DNA of 64,000 nt. Source: Mycoplana azooxidifex (GTDB lineage: Bacteria > Pseudomonadota > Alphaproteobacteria > Rhizobiales > Rhizobiaceae). Below, piece by piece: positions 41,258-50,493 of the stretch. The notes beneath the pieces were generated by a model. It was not told the origin of the DNA and ran no database searches. It saw nothing but the letters and a program-made list of their open reading frames with translations. The first letter of the stretch is position 1, and each line of letters opens with the position of its first letter. Location: positions 186,001-250,000 of the forward strand of contig NZ_JACIEE010000009.1 in assembly GCF_014196765.1 (NCBI RefSeq), given 5' to 3'. The translations under genes and the position numbers were made by a program.

Positions 41258-42142
41258 ATGGCAAGAAATAGCCTCTCACCTCAGATCAGCACGAGCATCA
41301 TCGAGTTCGTGCGGGCCAATGGCATGCGAAAAGGCGAACACCTGCCGTTGCAGATGCTTGCTGATACGTTTCGCGTTTCCCGTGCGCCGGTCATGAGTGC
41401 GCTACGCAAGCTGGAAGAGCGGGGCATCGTCCGTGCTGAACCCAATCGCGGATATTTCCTCGGGATGGATAGCGATAAGATCGAGGTGGCGAAGGAGGAC
41501 GGAGGCGAACATCCGGAGGGCGACGAGGCCGCCTACTTCCGGATCGCGGAAGACCGCCTTTCCGGCGCTCTGAGCGAGCGTGTGAGCGAAAGCGAACTCA
41601 TGCGGATCTATGAACTGCCGCGCACGAAGCTTTTGAAGGTTCTCCATCGCATCGCCGAGGAGGGATGGATCGAGAGGCTTCCAGGAAACGGATGGTCGTT
41701 TACAAGAACCCTCACTTCCCGTCAGAGCTACGAGGAGGGCTATGTCTTTCGTGCCGTTATCGAGCAGCAGGCCATGTTGTTGCCGACGTTCGAGCTGAAC
41801 AAGGAAGGCTTCCTCAAGGCGCGTGAAACACAGACGGCGCTGCGCGACGGCGGATACGAACACTGGTCGCGCGCAGAGATCTTCAAGGCGAACAACGACT
41901 TCCATGAGACGCTTGTTGCTTGCGCAGGAAACGAATTCTTCCTGGATTCCATCAAGCGCATCAACAGACTGCGCCGGCTTGTCGAGTATCACGTCACGAT
42001 CGACAGAAGCCGGTTGCCGAGGCAGACGACGGAACATCTGCATATCCTGGACCTGCTCGAAGCCGGTCGACGAACCGAGGCGGCCGCTTTTCTTTACACC
42101 CACATTATGGGCGCAGGTCGCATAAAGGCCCCGCAGGTCTAA
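41258..42142 (+). CDS. GntR-family regulator with two winged helices and FCD domain
   Basis: 294 aa from ATG 41258; a GTG at 41231 would add nine residues but has no RBS. Residues ~10-65: GntR winged helix (LQMLADTFRVSRAPVMSALRKLEERGIVR). Residues ~95-155: a second, similar wHTH (LSERVSESELMRIYELPRTKLLKVLHRIAEEGWIERL). Residues ~165-290: all-helical FCD effector domain with candidate metal ligands in NDFHETL, VEYHVTID and EHLHILDLLEAGR. Most FadR/FCD regulators have one wHTH. Placed between tctCBA and acnA, it probably controls both in response to a carboxylate. Confidence 0.87.
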   Translation: MARNSLSPQISTSIIEFVRANGMRKGEHLPLQMLADTFRVSRAPVMSALRKLEERGIVRAEPNRGYFLGMDSDKIEVAKEDGGEHPEGDEAAYFRIAEDRLSGALSERVSESELMRIYELPRTKLLKVLHRIAEEGWIERLPGNGWSFTRTLTSRQSYEEGYVFRAVIEQQAMLLPTFELNKEGFLKARETQTALRDGGYEHWSRAEIFKANNDFHETLVACAGNEFFLDSIKRINRLRRLVEYHVTIDRSRLPRQTTEHLHILDLLEAGRRTEAAAFLYTHIMGAGRIKAPQV

Positions 42143-42218
42143 TTCGCATGCCAACTAGCTGTTTTGAGATTCCGGTGAGACGGATGAGGTGAGAGTGCGG
42201 CGATTCTCAAAATGCACC

Positions 42219-42233
42219 ATATGATCATATAAT
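42219..42233 (+). promoter_or_regulatory. Palindrome and -10 box before acnA
   Basis: Perfect 12-bp palindrome ATATGATCATAT (42219-42230) overlapping TATAAT (42228-42233), 69 bp before the aconitase start. Good candidate for the GntR-family operator. The remainder of the gap is featureless. Confidence 0.45.
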
Positions 42234-42301
42234 GAAAAAATGGAGGTCTTAGCTCCAGATCGCAATCGCCACCAACGACTACATGCGGAAGTGCAGAGCC
42301 A

Positions 42302-44905
42302 ATGATGACAGAGAAAATCACCATCGAGAATGAGGAATATGACTTCATCGACCTGCCGCAGGTGGCCGGCGATAAGCTCGAACGCCTTCCCTATATCCAT
42401 CGCATCTTGCTGGAGAACGTGCTTCGTACCGCGGGACAAGATGCTGAACGGGCGAAGGCGGCAATCCTCGGATGGATCGATACCGGCACCAGCGACCAGG
42501 AGATCCCGTTCCTGCCAAACCGCGTTCTTATGCATGACACGACCTGCGGTCCGGCCCTTGTCGATATCGCCGGCATGCGTTCTGCGCTTGCGGAGGCCGG
42601 CGCTGATCCGGCACTGCTCAATCCCGTAGTGCGCGTCGACGTCTCCACCGACCACTCAGTGGCGGTAGATTTCTTTGGTGGCGTGGGCGCACTAGAGCGC
42701 AACATGGCGCGTGAGTTCGAACGGAACGCTGAGCGATACCGCTTCATGAAATGGGCGACCAGTACCCTGGCGGACTTTCACGTCCATCCTCCCGGGACGG
42801 GTATCATGCACACCCTGAACCTCGAAAAGCTGGCGACGGTGGTGAGCCTTGTTCCCAATGAAGAAAAGCGCTGGATTGCGCCAGACACTCTGATCGGTAC
42901 CGACAGTCACACCCCCATGATCAACGGCATCGGGGTGCTTGCCTGGGGCGTGGGAGGGCTGGAGGCGGAAAGCGTCTTCTTCGGCATGCCGGTTGCCCTT
43001 CGCGTGCCCGACGTCGTCGGCGTGAGACTGTCGGGAAAACTGAAAGATGGCGTGCTGGCGACGGACCTGGCTCTTGTGGTGACGCACGTCCTTCGCCGTA
43101 TCGACCTTCAGGACAAATACGTCGAATTCTATGGACCTGGCGTGTCGGAACTCACGGCCGGCGATCGCTCCGTCGTTGCGAATATGACCCCTGAATTCGG
43201 TGGCAACAGCGGATATTTCCCGATCGACACGAACACGCTTGCCTATCTGCGCTCCACCGGACGAGTGGAGGTCCACATACGCCTGGTGGAGACGTACTGC
43301 CGTCGCGTCGGCCTCTGGTTCGATCCTGAGGCGACGCCGCGCTACACAAGCGTTGTCGAAATCGACCTGTCTCGTGTTGAACCGAGTCTTGCCGGACCTT
43401 CCCGGCCGCAGGATCGGTTGCCCGTCAGCCAGACCAGAGCTGCCATCGCGCCGATGAAGAAGGATGGAACGCCGGCCGCTGGTGGGGGCGGGCCTGATGA
43501 CGGTGCTGTTGCTATAGCGGCCATCACAAGCTGCACCAATACGTCAGATCCCAGACTTGTCCTGGCCGCAGGCCTGCTCGCCCGTAAAGCCCGGATATAC
43601 GGGCTTCACCCACCGCACTGGGTCAAGACCTCTCTAGCGCCGGGCTCGCCAACGGCCGAGCGTTATCTCCGGCGCTCCGGCATCCTTTCGGACCTCGAGG
43701 CCGTGGGCTTTGGGATCGTTGGGTATGGCTGCACGACCTGCATCGGCAACTCCGGTCCGCTGACGGAGCCGATTTCCAAAGCGATGACCGAACGTGGCAT
43801 CCTCCCTGTCGCAGTCCTCTCCGGCAACAGGAATTTCCCCGGACGCGTTCATCCGCAGCTCGAGGCGGGCTTCCTGGCCTCGCCACCGATGGTGATTGCA
43901 TTCGCATTGGCTGGAACTGTTGACCTCGACATCTTGACTGACGTCATCGGCTATTCGCAGACCGGGGAAGCCGTCACTCTGTCGATGCTGTGGCCGAAGA
44001 GTTCCGAGATTGACGAAGCCCTTGCCTTGGCGGCAGACGCAGGTGACTACACGCCTGCCTACGAAGAGGCTGAAGCCAGCCGCGTCTGGCGTGAGCTCGA
44101 TGCTCCCGAGACGACGATTTTTCCATGGGATGAAGCGTCGACTTACATCCGTCGGCCGCCTTTCGCATGTGTCGGCACAGGAAGTCTACTTGGAAACTAT
44201 ACAGCGCGCCCACTGCTCGTTCTGGGCGACGACATCACGACCGACCACATATCACCTGCCGGCGCCATAGCTGAGGAGAGCGAGACCGGCCGGTATCTCA
44301 TCGGGATGGGCGACGACCCGAAGGACCTGAACGTCTACGCGTCTCGCCGCGGCAATTGGGAGGCCATGGTTCGCGGCCTATTTACGAACCGCACGGTCGA
44401 CAACATGTTGGGGGACGGAATACCGGCCGGATCGACCATTCATTGGCCGTCGCAAGAGGTTCTTCCGCTTTGGAGTGCTGCACAAAAATATGCAGCAGCA
44501 GATCAGTCTGTCGTGATCATTGCCGGAGAGAGATACGGCATGGGGTCGTCGCGCGACTGGGCAGCCAAAGGTGTCTCACTCCTGGGCGTCCGGGCAGTGC
44601 TGGCCTTGAGCTTCGAGCGTATTCATCGCTCCAATCTCATCGGCATTGGAATTCTGCCGATGAGATTGCCACCTCAATATGGTCCTGCAGCACTGGGCTT
44701 GGAGGTAGGTGATATCCTTGAAATTGAAGCGGACGAATCTCTCATTGCACCCCGCTGCCCCGTAAACGTAACCATTCGACGGGCCGACGGAACCATCCAT
44801 GAATTTGTGGCAACAGCGGCAATCGAGACGATGGCCGAAGTCGAGAATCTGAGGGCGGGGGGAATCCTACCGCGCATATTGCAGGACCTGACGTCAGCAA
44901 AATGA
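42302..44905 (+). CDS. acnA: Aconitate hydratase (AcnA-type)
   Basis: 867 aa; isomerises citrate/isocitrate through cis-aconitate with a 4Fe-4S cluster. Cluster cysteines Cys411 (ITSCTNTSDP), Cys477 and Cys480 (GCTTCIGNSGPL). Other sites: STDHSVAVDFFG, GTDSHTPMINGIGVLAWGVGG, and the swivel-domain GERYGMGSSRDWAAKG (~741-756). Slightly shorter than housekeeping AcnA (~890 aa) and set beside a tricarboxylate transporter, so it is probably a second, catabolic enzyme for imported citrate, aconitate or a methylcitrate-type substrate. Confidence 0.92.
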   Translation: MMTEKITIENEEYDFIDLPQVAGDKLERLPYIHRILLENVLRTAGQDAERAKAAILGWIDTGTSDQEIPFLPNRVLMHDTTCGPALVDIAGMRSALAEAGADPALLNPVVRVDVSTDHSVAVDFFGGVGALERNMAREFERNAERYRFMKWATSTLADFHVHPPGTGIMHTLNLEKLATVVSLVPNEEKRWIAPDTLIGTDSHTPMINGIGVLAWGVGGLEAESVFFGMPVALRVPDVVGVRLSGKLKDGVLATDLALVVTHVLRRIDLQDKYVEFYGPGVSELTAGDRSVVANMTPEFGGNSGYFPIDTNTLAYLRSTGRVEVHIRLVETYCRRVGLWFDPEATPRYTSVVEIDLSRVEPSLAGPSRPQDRLPVSQTRAAIAPMKKDGTPAAGGGGPDDGAVAIAAITSCTNTSDPRLVLAAGLLARKARIYGLHPPHWVKTSLAPGSPTAERYLRRSGILSDLEAVGFGIVGYGCTTCIGNSGPLTEPISKAMTERGILPVAVLSGNRNFPGRVHPQLEAGFLASPPMVIAFALAGTVDLDILTDVIGYSQTGEAVTLSMLWPKSSEIDEALALAADAGDYTPAYEEAEASRVWRELDAPETTIFPWDEASTYIRRPPFACVGTGSLLGNYTARPLLVLGDDITTDHISPAGAIAEESETGRYLIGMGDDPKDLNVYASRRGNWEAMVRGLFTNRTVDNMLGDGIPAGSTIHWPSQEVLPLWSAAQKYAAADQSVVIIAGERYGMGSSRDWAAKGVSLLGVRAVLALSFERIHRSNLIGIGILPMRLPPQYGPAALGLEVGDILEIEADESLIAPRCPVNVTIRRADGTIHEFVATAAIETMAEVENLRAGGILPRILQDLTSAK

Positions 44906-44983
44906 CACAAGGCGCACAAAGCCGACATTTTTCAACTATCGGCTTCGGCGGCTTTACGCCGGCAACTCGGTCGTTCGGATCTT

Positions 44984-45241
44984 TTACTTGCCGTCCTGAA
45001 AGCAGCCATCAAATCTAGTGAGATGACAGACGGTCGATCCGTAGGATTGGCCAGCCCTTAGCGCGACAGTGCATATAGACCGAGAGGCCTCTCCCGAGCC
45101 GCCCACCATATAGAGCACACCGTAGGCGATTTCAGGGAGTTCGACGTCGAGCCTGATGGTATAGCTTTGCCGGCCGATGCTTGCAGCCGCGAACTCGGGC
45201 AGGGCGACCGGCTCGGTCAAACGCTCAAACCATTGGTCCAA
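44984..45241 (-). pseudogene. Possible arylsulfatase C-terminal fragment
   Basis: 85-codon frame reading ...SIGRQSYTIRLDVELPEIAYGVLYMVGGSGEASR..., which weakly recalls the C-terminal beta domain of arylsulfatases (SyTitadv.iP.ga.GVl...GG). No catalytic part is nearby. The 381-bp gap 44906-45286 otherwise contains a hairpin aagccga-N13-tcggctt at 44919-44945 just after acnA, a possible terminator. Confidence 0.25.
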
Positions 45242-45286
45242 TTCACGGCCTCCTTGAATGAGGATATGAACGCAACAAGGTCGCAG

Positions 45287-46279
45287 TCATGAATTGCGGC
45301 GCCCTTTCGTCGGGGGACCCGTCGCTCGGTCATCAAGCCGTGTCGATACTTCGGATATCTGGCGAACTGATCGCAGGCATATTTCGAGTTCGCTCTTGAG
45401 CAGGTCACCGACAATACGTCCGACGCGCGAAAGCGGCTTCTTTGCATCGATCGCCAGGCCTACGGTCTGAGGCTCGGCGCCCTTGTCGCGCACTGGCCGG
45501 AACAGAAGCGAGCCCGCAATGATCTCCGGTGCAGCATCCAACTCGGATGTGAAGGCGATATATCGGCCGCTTCGCGCCAGATTCTTGACGAGTTGCAGTG
45601 AATTGGTCACCACCGCCTTCTGCGGATCGTTGAAAAGCCAACTGTAACGGGCATCCAGATAGCGGCGGATGAATAGCGCTCGGCTTTGCAGGGCGATCGG
45701 ATAATGCACGGCTTCCTGCAGACTGGTCGTTGCGACTTTGGACAGTTCGTGGCCGGGTGCCACGACGCAGCCGAACGGCAGTTCGGCGCTCCACAGAACA
45801 TGTACGTCGCGTCGTGGAGACAGATTGAAGGCGGCGATGATATCCGCCTCACCGGACATGAGCATGGTCAACGCGTCGTCGGGGCTTGCTATCTCCACTG
45901 CTAGAGAAATACGCGGATGCTGGACCGCCAGCTTCTCAATGAACTGCGGCAGGAAGCCGTTGGCATGGCTATCCATGGCGACCAGCCGCATATGCCCCTG
46001 ATGGACACCCTGCAACTGCCGGATTTCGGTCACCGCGCGGCGCTCGTCGCTTTTCCAGCGACGAGCGAGCGTGATCAGGGCATCGCCCGCCGCCGTCAGC
46101 CGCATTCCGCGTGGCAGGCGTTCGAAAAGCTCGACTCCCAGATCCTCCTCCAGCAGCAGGATCTGCCGGTCGATTGCGGATGCCGCAACATTCAGTTCTT
46201 TCGCGGCCTTCTGGATCGAGCCGGAGCGAGCGACCTGATCGGCATAGCGTAGCGATGCAGGTACCAGAGATCCGCGCAT
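45287..46279 (-). CDS. LysR-family regulator of the divergent ABC operon
   Basis: 330 aa. HTH at ~1-60 (ADQVARSGSIQKAAKELNVAASAIDRQILLLEEDLGVELFERLPRG), LysR substrate-binding domain ~90-300 (GHMRLVAMDSHANGFLPQFIEKLAVQHPRISL). Divergent from the transporter operon with 125 bp between; an inverted repeat TTCTC-N5-GAGAA lies in the gap (46303-46317). Likely senses the transported compound. Confidence 0.9.
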   Translation of the reverse strand: MRGSLVPASLRYADQVARSGSIQKAAKELNVAASAIDRQILLLEEDLGVELFERLPRGMRLTAAGDALITLARRWKSDERRAVTEIRQLQGVHQGHMRLVAMDSHANGFLPQFIEKLAVQHPRISLAVEIASPDDALTMLMSGEADIIAAFNLSPRRDVHVLWSAELPFGCVVAPGHELSKVATTSLQEAVHYPIALQSRALFIRRYLDARYSWLFNDPQKAVVTNSLQLVKNLARSGRYIAFTSELDAAPEIIAGSLLFRPVRDKGAEPQTVGLAIDAKKPLSRVGRIVGDLLKSELEICLRSVRQISEVSTRLDDRATGPPTKGRRNS

Positions 46280-46300
46280 CCAATATCCTTCGGCATTCTA

Positions 46301-46319
46301 ATTTCTCGAATGGAGAATT
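46301..46319. promoter_or_regulatory. LysR-type inverted repeat
   Basis: TTCTC-N5-GAGAA (46303-46317) with flanking A/T symmetry, 22 bp from the LysR start and 86 bp from the permease start. Typical placement of a divergent LysR operator. Confidence 0.4.
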
Positions 46320-46404
46320 GCCCATTCTGCGATAGACGGCAACGCGAATCTCCTCGATTGTCAAGGCGGAGAGCAAGGCAAGATACCGCCGAAGGTGAAT
46401 TCTG

Positions 46405-47385
46405 ATGCGAAGCATGGAAAGAACAATACCCTTCGAAACTCCGCGGGAGAGCGAAGAGGTAATGGCGGCCGGCCCCGTCGCCGGACGCTTCTCGCGCCCC
46501 GCCGAAATGTTCTGGACGGCATTTTCGTCGACCCGCCATACAGGCCTGTTTCTCGTTGCTCCAGCGCTTCTGTTCCTGGCGATCTGGTTCCTCTGGCCGG
46601 TCCTCTCGATGATCGTGTCGAGCTTTTCTTCCCACAGCGTCGATGGCGTGATGGTCGAGGGCATCACGTTCGAAAACTATACCCGCCTATTTTCCTCCGA
46701 TCTTTATTTCAGAATCCTGATGCGGACCGTGCGGATCGCGCTGCTGACCAGTCTCTGTGCCATGGTCTTCGCCTACCCGCTGGCCATCGCCATCGCACGT
46801 GGCGGCCCGTCGCTCGCAAGACTCGTGACGATCACGATCCTCGCGCCGCTTCTGGTCAATGTGGTCGTCCGTTCCTATGGCTGGCAGACGATCCTTAACA
46901 AGGCCGGCGCGTTCGCCTGGATTTTGAAACAGGTTGGCATCACCAGCCCGCCAGTCCTGCTGTATACGGAATGGGCGGTCCTGATCGCTTGCGTCCATGT
47001 GTATCTGCCCTTCATGGTCATGCCGCTCGCAGCCGCGATAGGCCGCATCGACCGCACGGTCGAGGAAGCGGCACGCGTCGCAGGCGCAACAAGGCTCAAG
47101 GTCTTTATCCGGATCGTTTTCCCGCTCAGCCTGCCGGGGCTGGCCGTCGGAGCATCGCTGGTCTTCTCGCTAAGTTCGGCGGCCTATGTCACGCCGCAGA
47201 TCCTTGGCGGCAATTTCTCACCGCTCTTGGGCACGCTCATCGAGCAGCAGATCCTGACACTCAACGACTGGCCCTTCGGCGCCGCCATCTCCACGCTGCT
47301 GATCGTCATGGTGCTGACCGTCAACCTCGTCTTCCTTAATGCAGTCAACCGGCGCTTCGCCCGCTGGACGGAGAGCGCCCGATGA
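46405..47385 (+). CDS. ABC transporter permease, PotB-type
   Basis: 326 aa with six membrane helices after a long polar start; first helix LFLVAPALLFLAIWFLWPVL (~48-67). The inner-loop EAA motif is EEAARVAGATRLKVFIRIVFPLSLPG (~211-236). Belongs to the spermidine/putrescine/iron (PotB, FbpB) permease type. Its stop overlaps the next start (ATGA). First gene of a five-gene operon. Confidence 0.92.
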   Translation: MRSMERTIPFETPRESEEVMAAGPVAGRFSRPAEMFWTAFSSTRHTGLFLVAPALLFLAIWFLWPVLSMIVSSFSSHSVDGVMVEGITFENYTRLFSSDLYFRILMRTVRIALLTSLCAMVFAYPLAIAIARGGPSLARLVTITILAPLLVNVVVRSYGWQTILNKAGAFAWILKQVGITSPPVLLYTEWAVLIACVHVYLPFMVMPLAAAIGRIDRTVEEAARVAGATRLKVFIRIVFPLSLPGLAVGASLVFSLSSAAYVTPQILGGNFSPLLGTLIEQQILTLNDWPFGAAISTLLIVMVLTVNLVFLNAVNRRFARWTESAR

Positions 47386-48176
47386 CCGAAACTGTCAGTC
47401 CAGCCATCAGGATCGTCGTTGCAATCATCCTTCTGATGGTGGTCGCACCGCTCGTCGTGCCACTGCTCATGTCGATCTCCGACACGGCCTTCATCGTCTT
47501 CCCGCCGCAGGGCTTCACCCTGAAATGGTACGCCGCGGTGCTCGCAAACCCGGAAGCGCGGGGCAGCTTCTTATTCTCCCTTGAACTGGCGGCGATCGTC
47601 ACGACGGTTTCGCTCGTGCTCGGTATTCCTTGTGCCGCAGGACTCACGCGTTTCAAGGTGCCCGGACAGGACATCATGCTCGGCATCATTCTATCGCCGC
47701 TCATCGTGCCGCTCATCGTTACCGGTATCGCGCTGCTGCAGTTCTTCTCGATGATGAATTTCCGCGCCACGCTGCTGCAGCTTGTTATCGGTCACACCGT
47801 CGTCTGCTTACCCTATGTGATCCGGTCGGTGTCAGCGAGCTTCGTTCTGGCGAACCGCAATCTGGAAGATGCTGCAGCCGTTCTTGGTGCGCCGCCGCAT
47901 GTTGTCGCGACGCGGATCGTCTGGCCACAGGTAAGGCCCGGCATCCTCGCCGGCGGCGTGTTCTGCTTCATCGTGTCTTTTGACGACTACCCAATCTCGA
48001 TGTGGCTTGCCGATGGTAACCACTTCCCGATTCCGCTGTATCTCTACACCGTCATTGAACGATCCTTCGATCCTTCGATCGCGGCTATCGCCTCGCTGAT
48101 GATCTTCTTCGCTCTGCTTCTCGTGCTCGTCATCGAAAGGGTTTTCGGGATCAACCTCGCCCGCTTGGCAAGCTGA
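47382..48176 (+). CDS. ABC transporter permease, PotC-type
   Basis: 264 aa, six helices, EAA motif LEDAAAVLGAPPHVVATRIVWPQVRPG (~161-187). Pairs with the preceding PotB-type permease to make the channel. Overlap of 4 bp with it. Confidence 0.92.
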   Translation: MTETVSPAIRIVVAIILLMVVAPLVVPLLMSISDTAFIVFPPQGFTLKWYAAVLANPEARGSFLFSLELAAIVTTVSLVLGIPCAAGLTRFKVPGQDIMLGIILSPLIVPLIVTGIALLQFFSMMNFRATLLQLVIGHTVVCLPYVIRSVSASFVLANRNLEDAAAVLGAPPHVVATRIVWPQVRPGILAGGVFCFIVSFDDYPISMWLADGNHFPIPLYLYTVIERSFDPSIAAIASLMIFFALLLVLVIERVFGINLARLAS

Positions 48177-48226
48177 TCCGGTCCTCAGTCTCCAATCACC
48201 GAATCAACCACAATAGGGGAAGTTAC

Positions 48227-49309
48227 ATGACAGACATTTCAAGACGTAAATTCGGCAAGCTTGCGCTCGCTACCGCAGCGCTTGCCGCACCCTTGGCGGC
48301 CCCGGCGGGTTTCGTCCGCAATGGCTTCGCCGCCGGCAAGGAAATCCATGTGGGGATCTGGGGCGGCTCGCAAGGCGAGTTCGTCAAGAAGGAAATCATT
48401 CCGGCTTTCGAGAAGGATTTCAACTGCAAGGTCACGGCGGAAGAGGGCTTCACGCTTGCAAATGTCGGCAAGATGCGCGCGACAAAGGACAATCCGAAGT
48501 TCTCGGTCATGTTCATTGACGACGTGGCCATTCCGATCTGCAAGGCGGAGGACCTGATCGACCAGTTGCCGAAAGGTGACATGCCCGCGCTTGCCAACCT
48601 CTATGACAAGTTCGCTTTCGGCGGCTGGGGCAGCGCACTTGCGATATCGGTCGCAAGCATGTTCCACAATACTGCCGTCAGCCCTCCGGCAAGCTATGCC
48701 GACCTGTGGAAGCCGGAATATGCCGGCAAGCTGAAGCTTGTCAGTCCGAAGAACACGCCTTCGGTCTTCTTCTTGATCGTCGCAGCGTCGATCAAGTCCG
48801 GAAAGCCGTTTGCAGAGGCGCAGTATCTGATCGATGACAGCTTCGACAAGGTCGCCGAACTGAAGCCGAACATCATGAACCTGTTCGACAACGGTCCGCA
48901 GGCTGCGAACGAGGTGGCACAGGGCCAGGCAGACATCGGTCTTCTGGAGCTGTCAAAATACATCTATCCCTACACGGCCAAGGGCGCGCCGGTGACCATG
49001 AGCTTCCCGAAGGAAGGCAGCTTCGCCGGTAACAACTGCCAGGTCCTCGTCAAGGGCGGGCCGAACCGGGATGTCGCGGTCGCTTTCATGAACCGCATGC
49101 TTGAACCCAAGGTCCAGAAGGCCTTCAGCGAATATGCCCTGACGGCACCGCCGGTCAGCGGCATTGAATTCTCGGCAGACACATTGAAATACATCGCCTA
49201 TCCGCTTTCCGAAATGGACAAGCGTGGTCTGTTTACGCCCGACTGGGAATTCATCAATGCCAAGCGTTCCGCTTGGACCGAGAAGATGAACGGCATTTTC
49301 GCCGTCTGA
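48227..49309 (+). CDS. ABC transporter substrate-binding protein (PotD/Fbp type)
   Basis: 360 aa. Tat leader SRRKFGKLALATAALAAPLAAPAGF (residues 5-29). Then KEIHVGIWGGSQGEFVKKEIIPAFEKDFNCKVTAEEGF, GGWGSALAISVASMFHNT, DLWKPEYAGKLKLVSPKNTPS and QAANEVAQGQADIGLLE, the pattern of type 2 binding proteins for polyamines, opines or small carboxylates. Actual ligand unknown. Confidence 0.9.
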   Translation: MTDISRRKFGKLALATAALAAPLAAPAGFVRNGFAAGKEIHVGIWGGSQGEFVKKEIIPAFEKDFNCKVTAEEGFTLANVGKMRATKDNPKFSVMFIDDVAIPICKAEDLIDQLPKGDMPALANLYDKFAFGGWGSALAISVASMFHNTAVSPPASYADLWKPEYAGKLKLVSPKNTPSVFFLIVAASIKSGKPFAEAQYLIDDSFDKVAELKPNIMNLFDNGPQAANEVAQGQADIGLLELSKYIYPYTAKGAPVTMSFPKEGSFAGNNCQVLVKGGPNRDVAVAFMNRMLEPKVQKAFSEYALTAPPVSGIEFSADTLKYIAYPLSEMDKRGLFTPDWEFINAKRSAWTEKMNGIFAV

Positions 49310-49324
49310 CCTTGAAGCCTGAGC

Positions 49325-49349
49325 GACGGCCGGCGGATCGCCGGTCGTC
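49325..49349 (+). terminator. Intra-operon hairpin
   Basis: gacggccggc-ggatc-gccggtcgtc, 10-bp stem with one G-U pair, between binding-protein and ATPase genes. It probably lowers read-through or protects the upstream mRNA so that binding protein is made in excess. Confidence 0.5.
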
Positions 49350-49370
49350 TCGAACCGATGGAGAGTGCCG

Positions 49371-50486
49371 ATGGGCAATCCTGCAGTGACAACCAACCGC
49401 GGCGGCGGCAGTGTCAGCCTTAGCGGCATCAGCCGGAGATATGGCGCCAGCCAGGTGGTCAGCGACGTGAATCTGGAAGCGCGAAGCGGCGAGATCCTGG
49501 CGCTACTCGGCCCCTCCGGGTGCGGCAAGACGACGACGCTGCGCATGATCGCCGGCCTCGTCCAGCCGACATCGGGCGAGATCTCCATCGACGGAAAGCC
49601 GGTGACCACGCTTCCGGTCCATCGCCGCAATCTCGGCATGCTGTTCCAGAACTATGCCCTGTTTCCGCATATGACCGTTCTGGAAAACGTCGCCTTCGGC
49701 CTGTCGATGCGCGGCACCCCGAAGGCGGAAATGGCCCATCGCGTGAAACAGGCGTTGGCGCTCACGCATCTGACCGGTTTCGAAGATCGCATGCCGGCCG
49801 CCCTTTCCGGCGGGCAGCAGCAGCGTGTCGCGCTTGCCCGCGCGATCGTCTACCAACCGAAGGTCCTTCTCCTCGACGAGCCCTTCGGAGCGCTTGACAA
49901 GAAGCTCCGCGAGGCGATGCAGATCGAATTGCGCCAGCTCTGCAACAAACTGGGGCTGACGACGATCCTCGTGACCCACGACCAGGAAGAGGCGCTTGTG
50001 CTGGCCGACCAGATCGCAGTCATGCGCGGCGGACGCATCGAGCAGGTTGCCTCCGCACGCGAGGTCTACGAGCGACCGGCATCGCATTTCGTCGCGGATT
50101 TCATCGGTACGTCGAATTTCATACCCTCGGCGGTCCTCGAAAGCCGGAACGGCATGACGACCCTGGCGGGACTTTCCGGGAATGTTTTCACCAGCAGCAT
50201 GACGACCAACCTTGGCGCAGGCGAAAAGGCGATCGTTGCAGTCAGGCCGGAAAGCATCCGTCTTACACCCGGCGAGCCTTCCGGTGGAGAGACCAACACG
50301 ATCAGCGGAAACGTTCTCAGAACGGTCTTCAAGGGCCAATCGCTTTCCGTCTGGCTGGACGTTCCGGGCCTCGAATTCGTCTGCGCGCTGCCGATCGAAG
50401 CCATCGGCGCGACACCGCCCGAACCGGGAACGAGATGGACCGCGAACTGGTCCGCCGAGCGCACATTGATCGTCCGGGAGCAGTGA
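49371..50486 (+). CDS. ABC transporter ATP-binding protein (PotA type)
   Basis: 371 aa from ATG 49371 (a GTG two codons earlier is possible). Walker A GPSGCGKTT (~45-53), Q-loop LFQNYALFPHMTV, signature LSGGQQQRVALARAI, Walker B VLLLDEPFGALD, switch His in VTHDQEEA. C-terminal TOBE domain from ~250 (VRPESIRLTPGEPSG). Energises the PotB/PotC-type channel. Confidence 0.94.
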   Translation: MGNPAVTTNRGGGSVSLSGISRRYGASQVVSDVNLEARSGEILALLGPSGCGKTTTLRMIAGLVQPTSGEISIDGKPVTTLPVHRRNLGMLFQNYALFPHMTVLENVAFGLSMRGTPKAEMAHRVKQALALTHLTGFEDRMPAALSGGQQQRVALARAIVYQPKVLLLDEPFGALDKKLREAMQIELRQLCNKLGLTTILVTHDQEEALVLADQIAVMRGGRIEQVASAREVYERPASHFVADFIGTSNFIPSAVLESRNGMTTLAGLSGNVFTSSMTTNLGAGEKAIVAVRPESIRLTPGEPSGGETNTISGNVLRTVFKGQSLSVWLDVPGLEFVCALPIEAIGATPPEPGTRWTANWSAERTLIVREQ

Positions 50487-50493
50487 CAGACAG

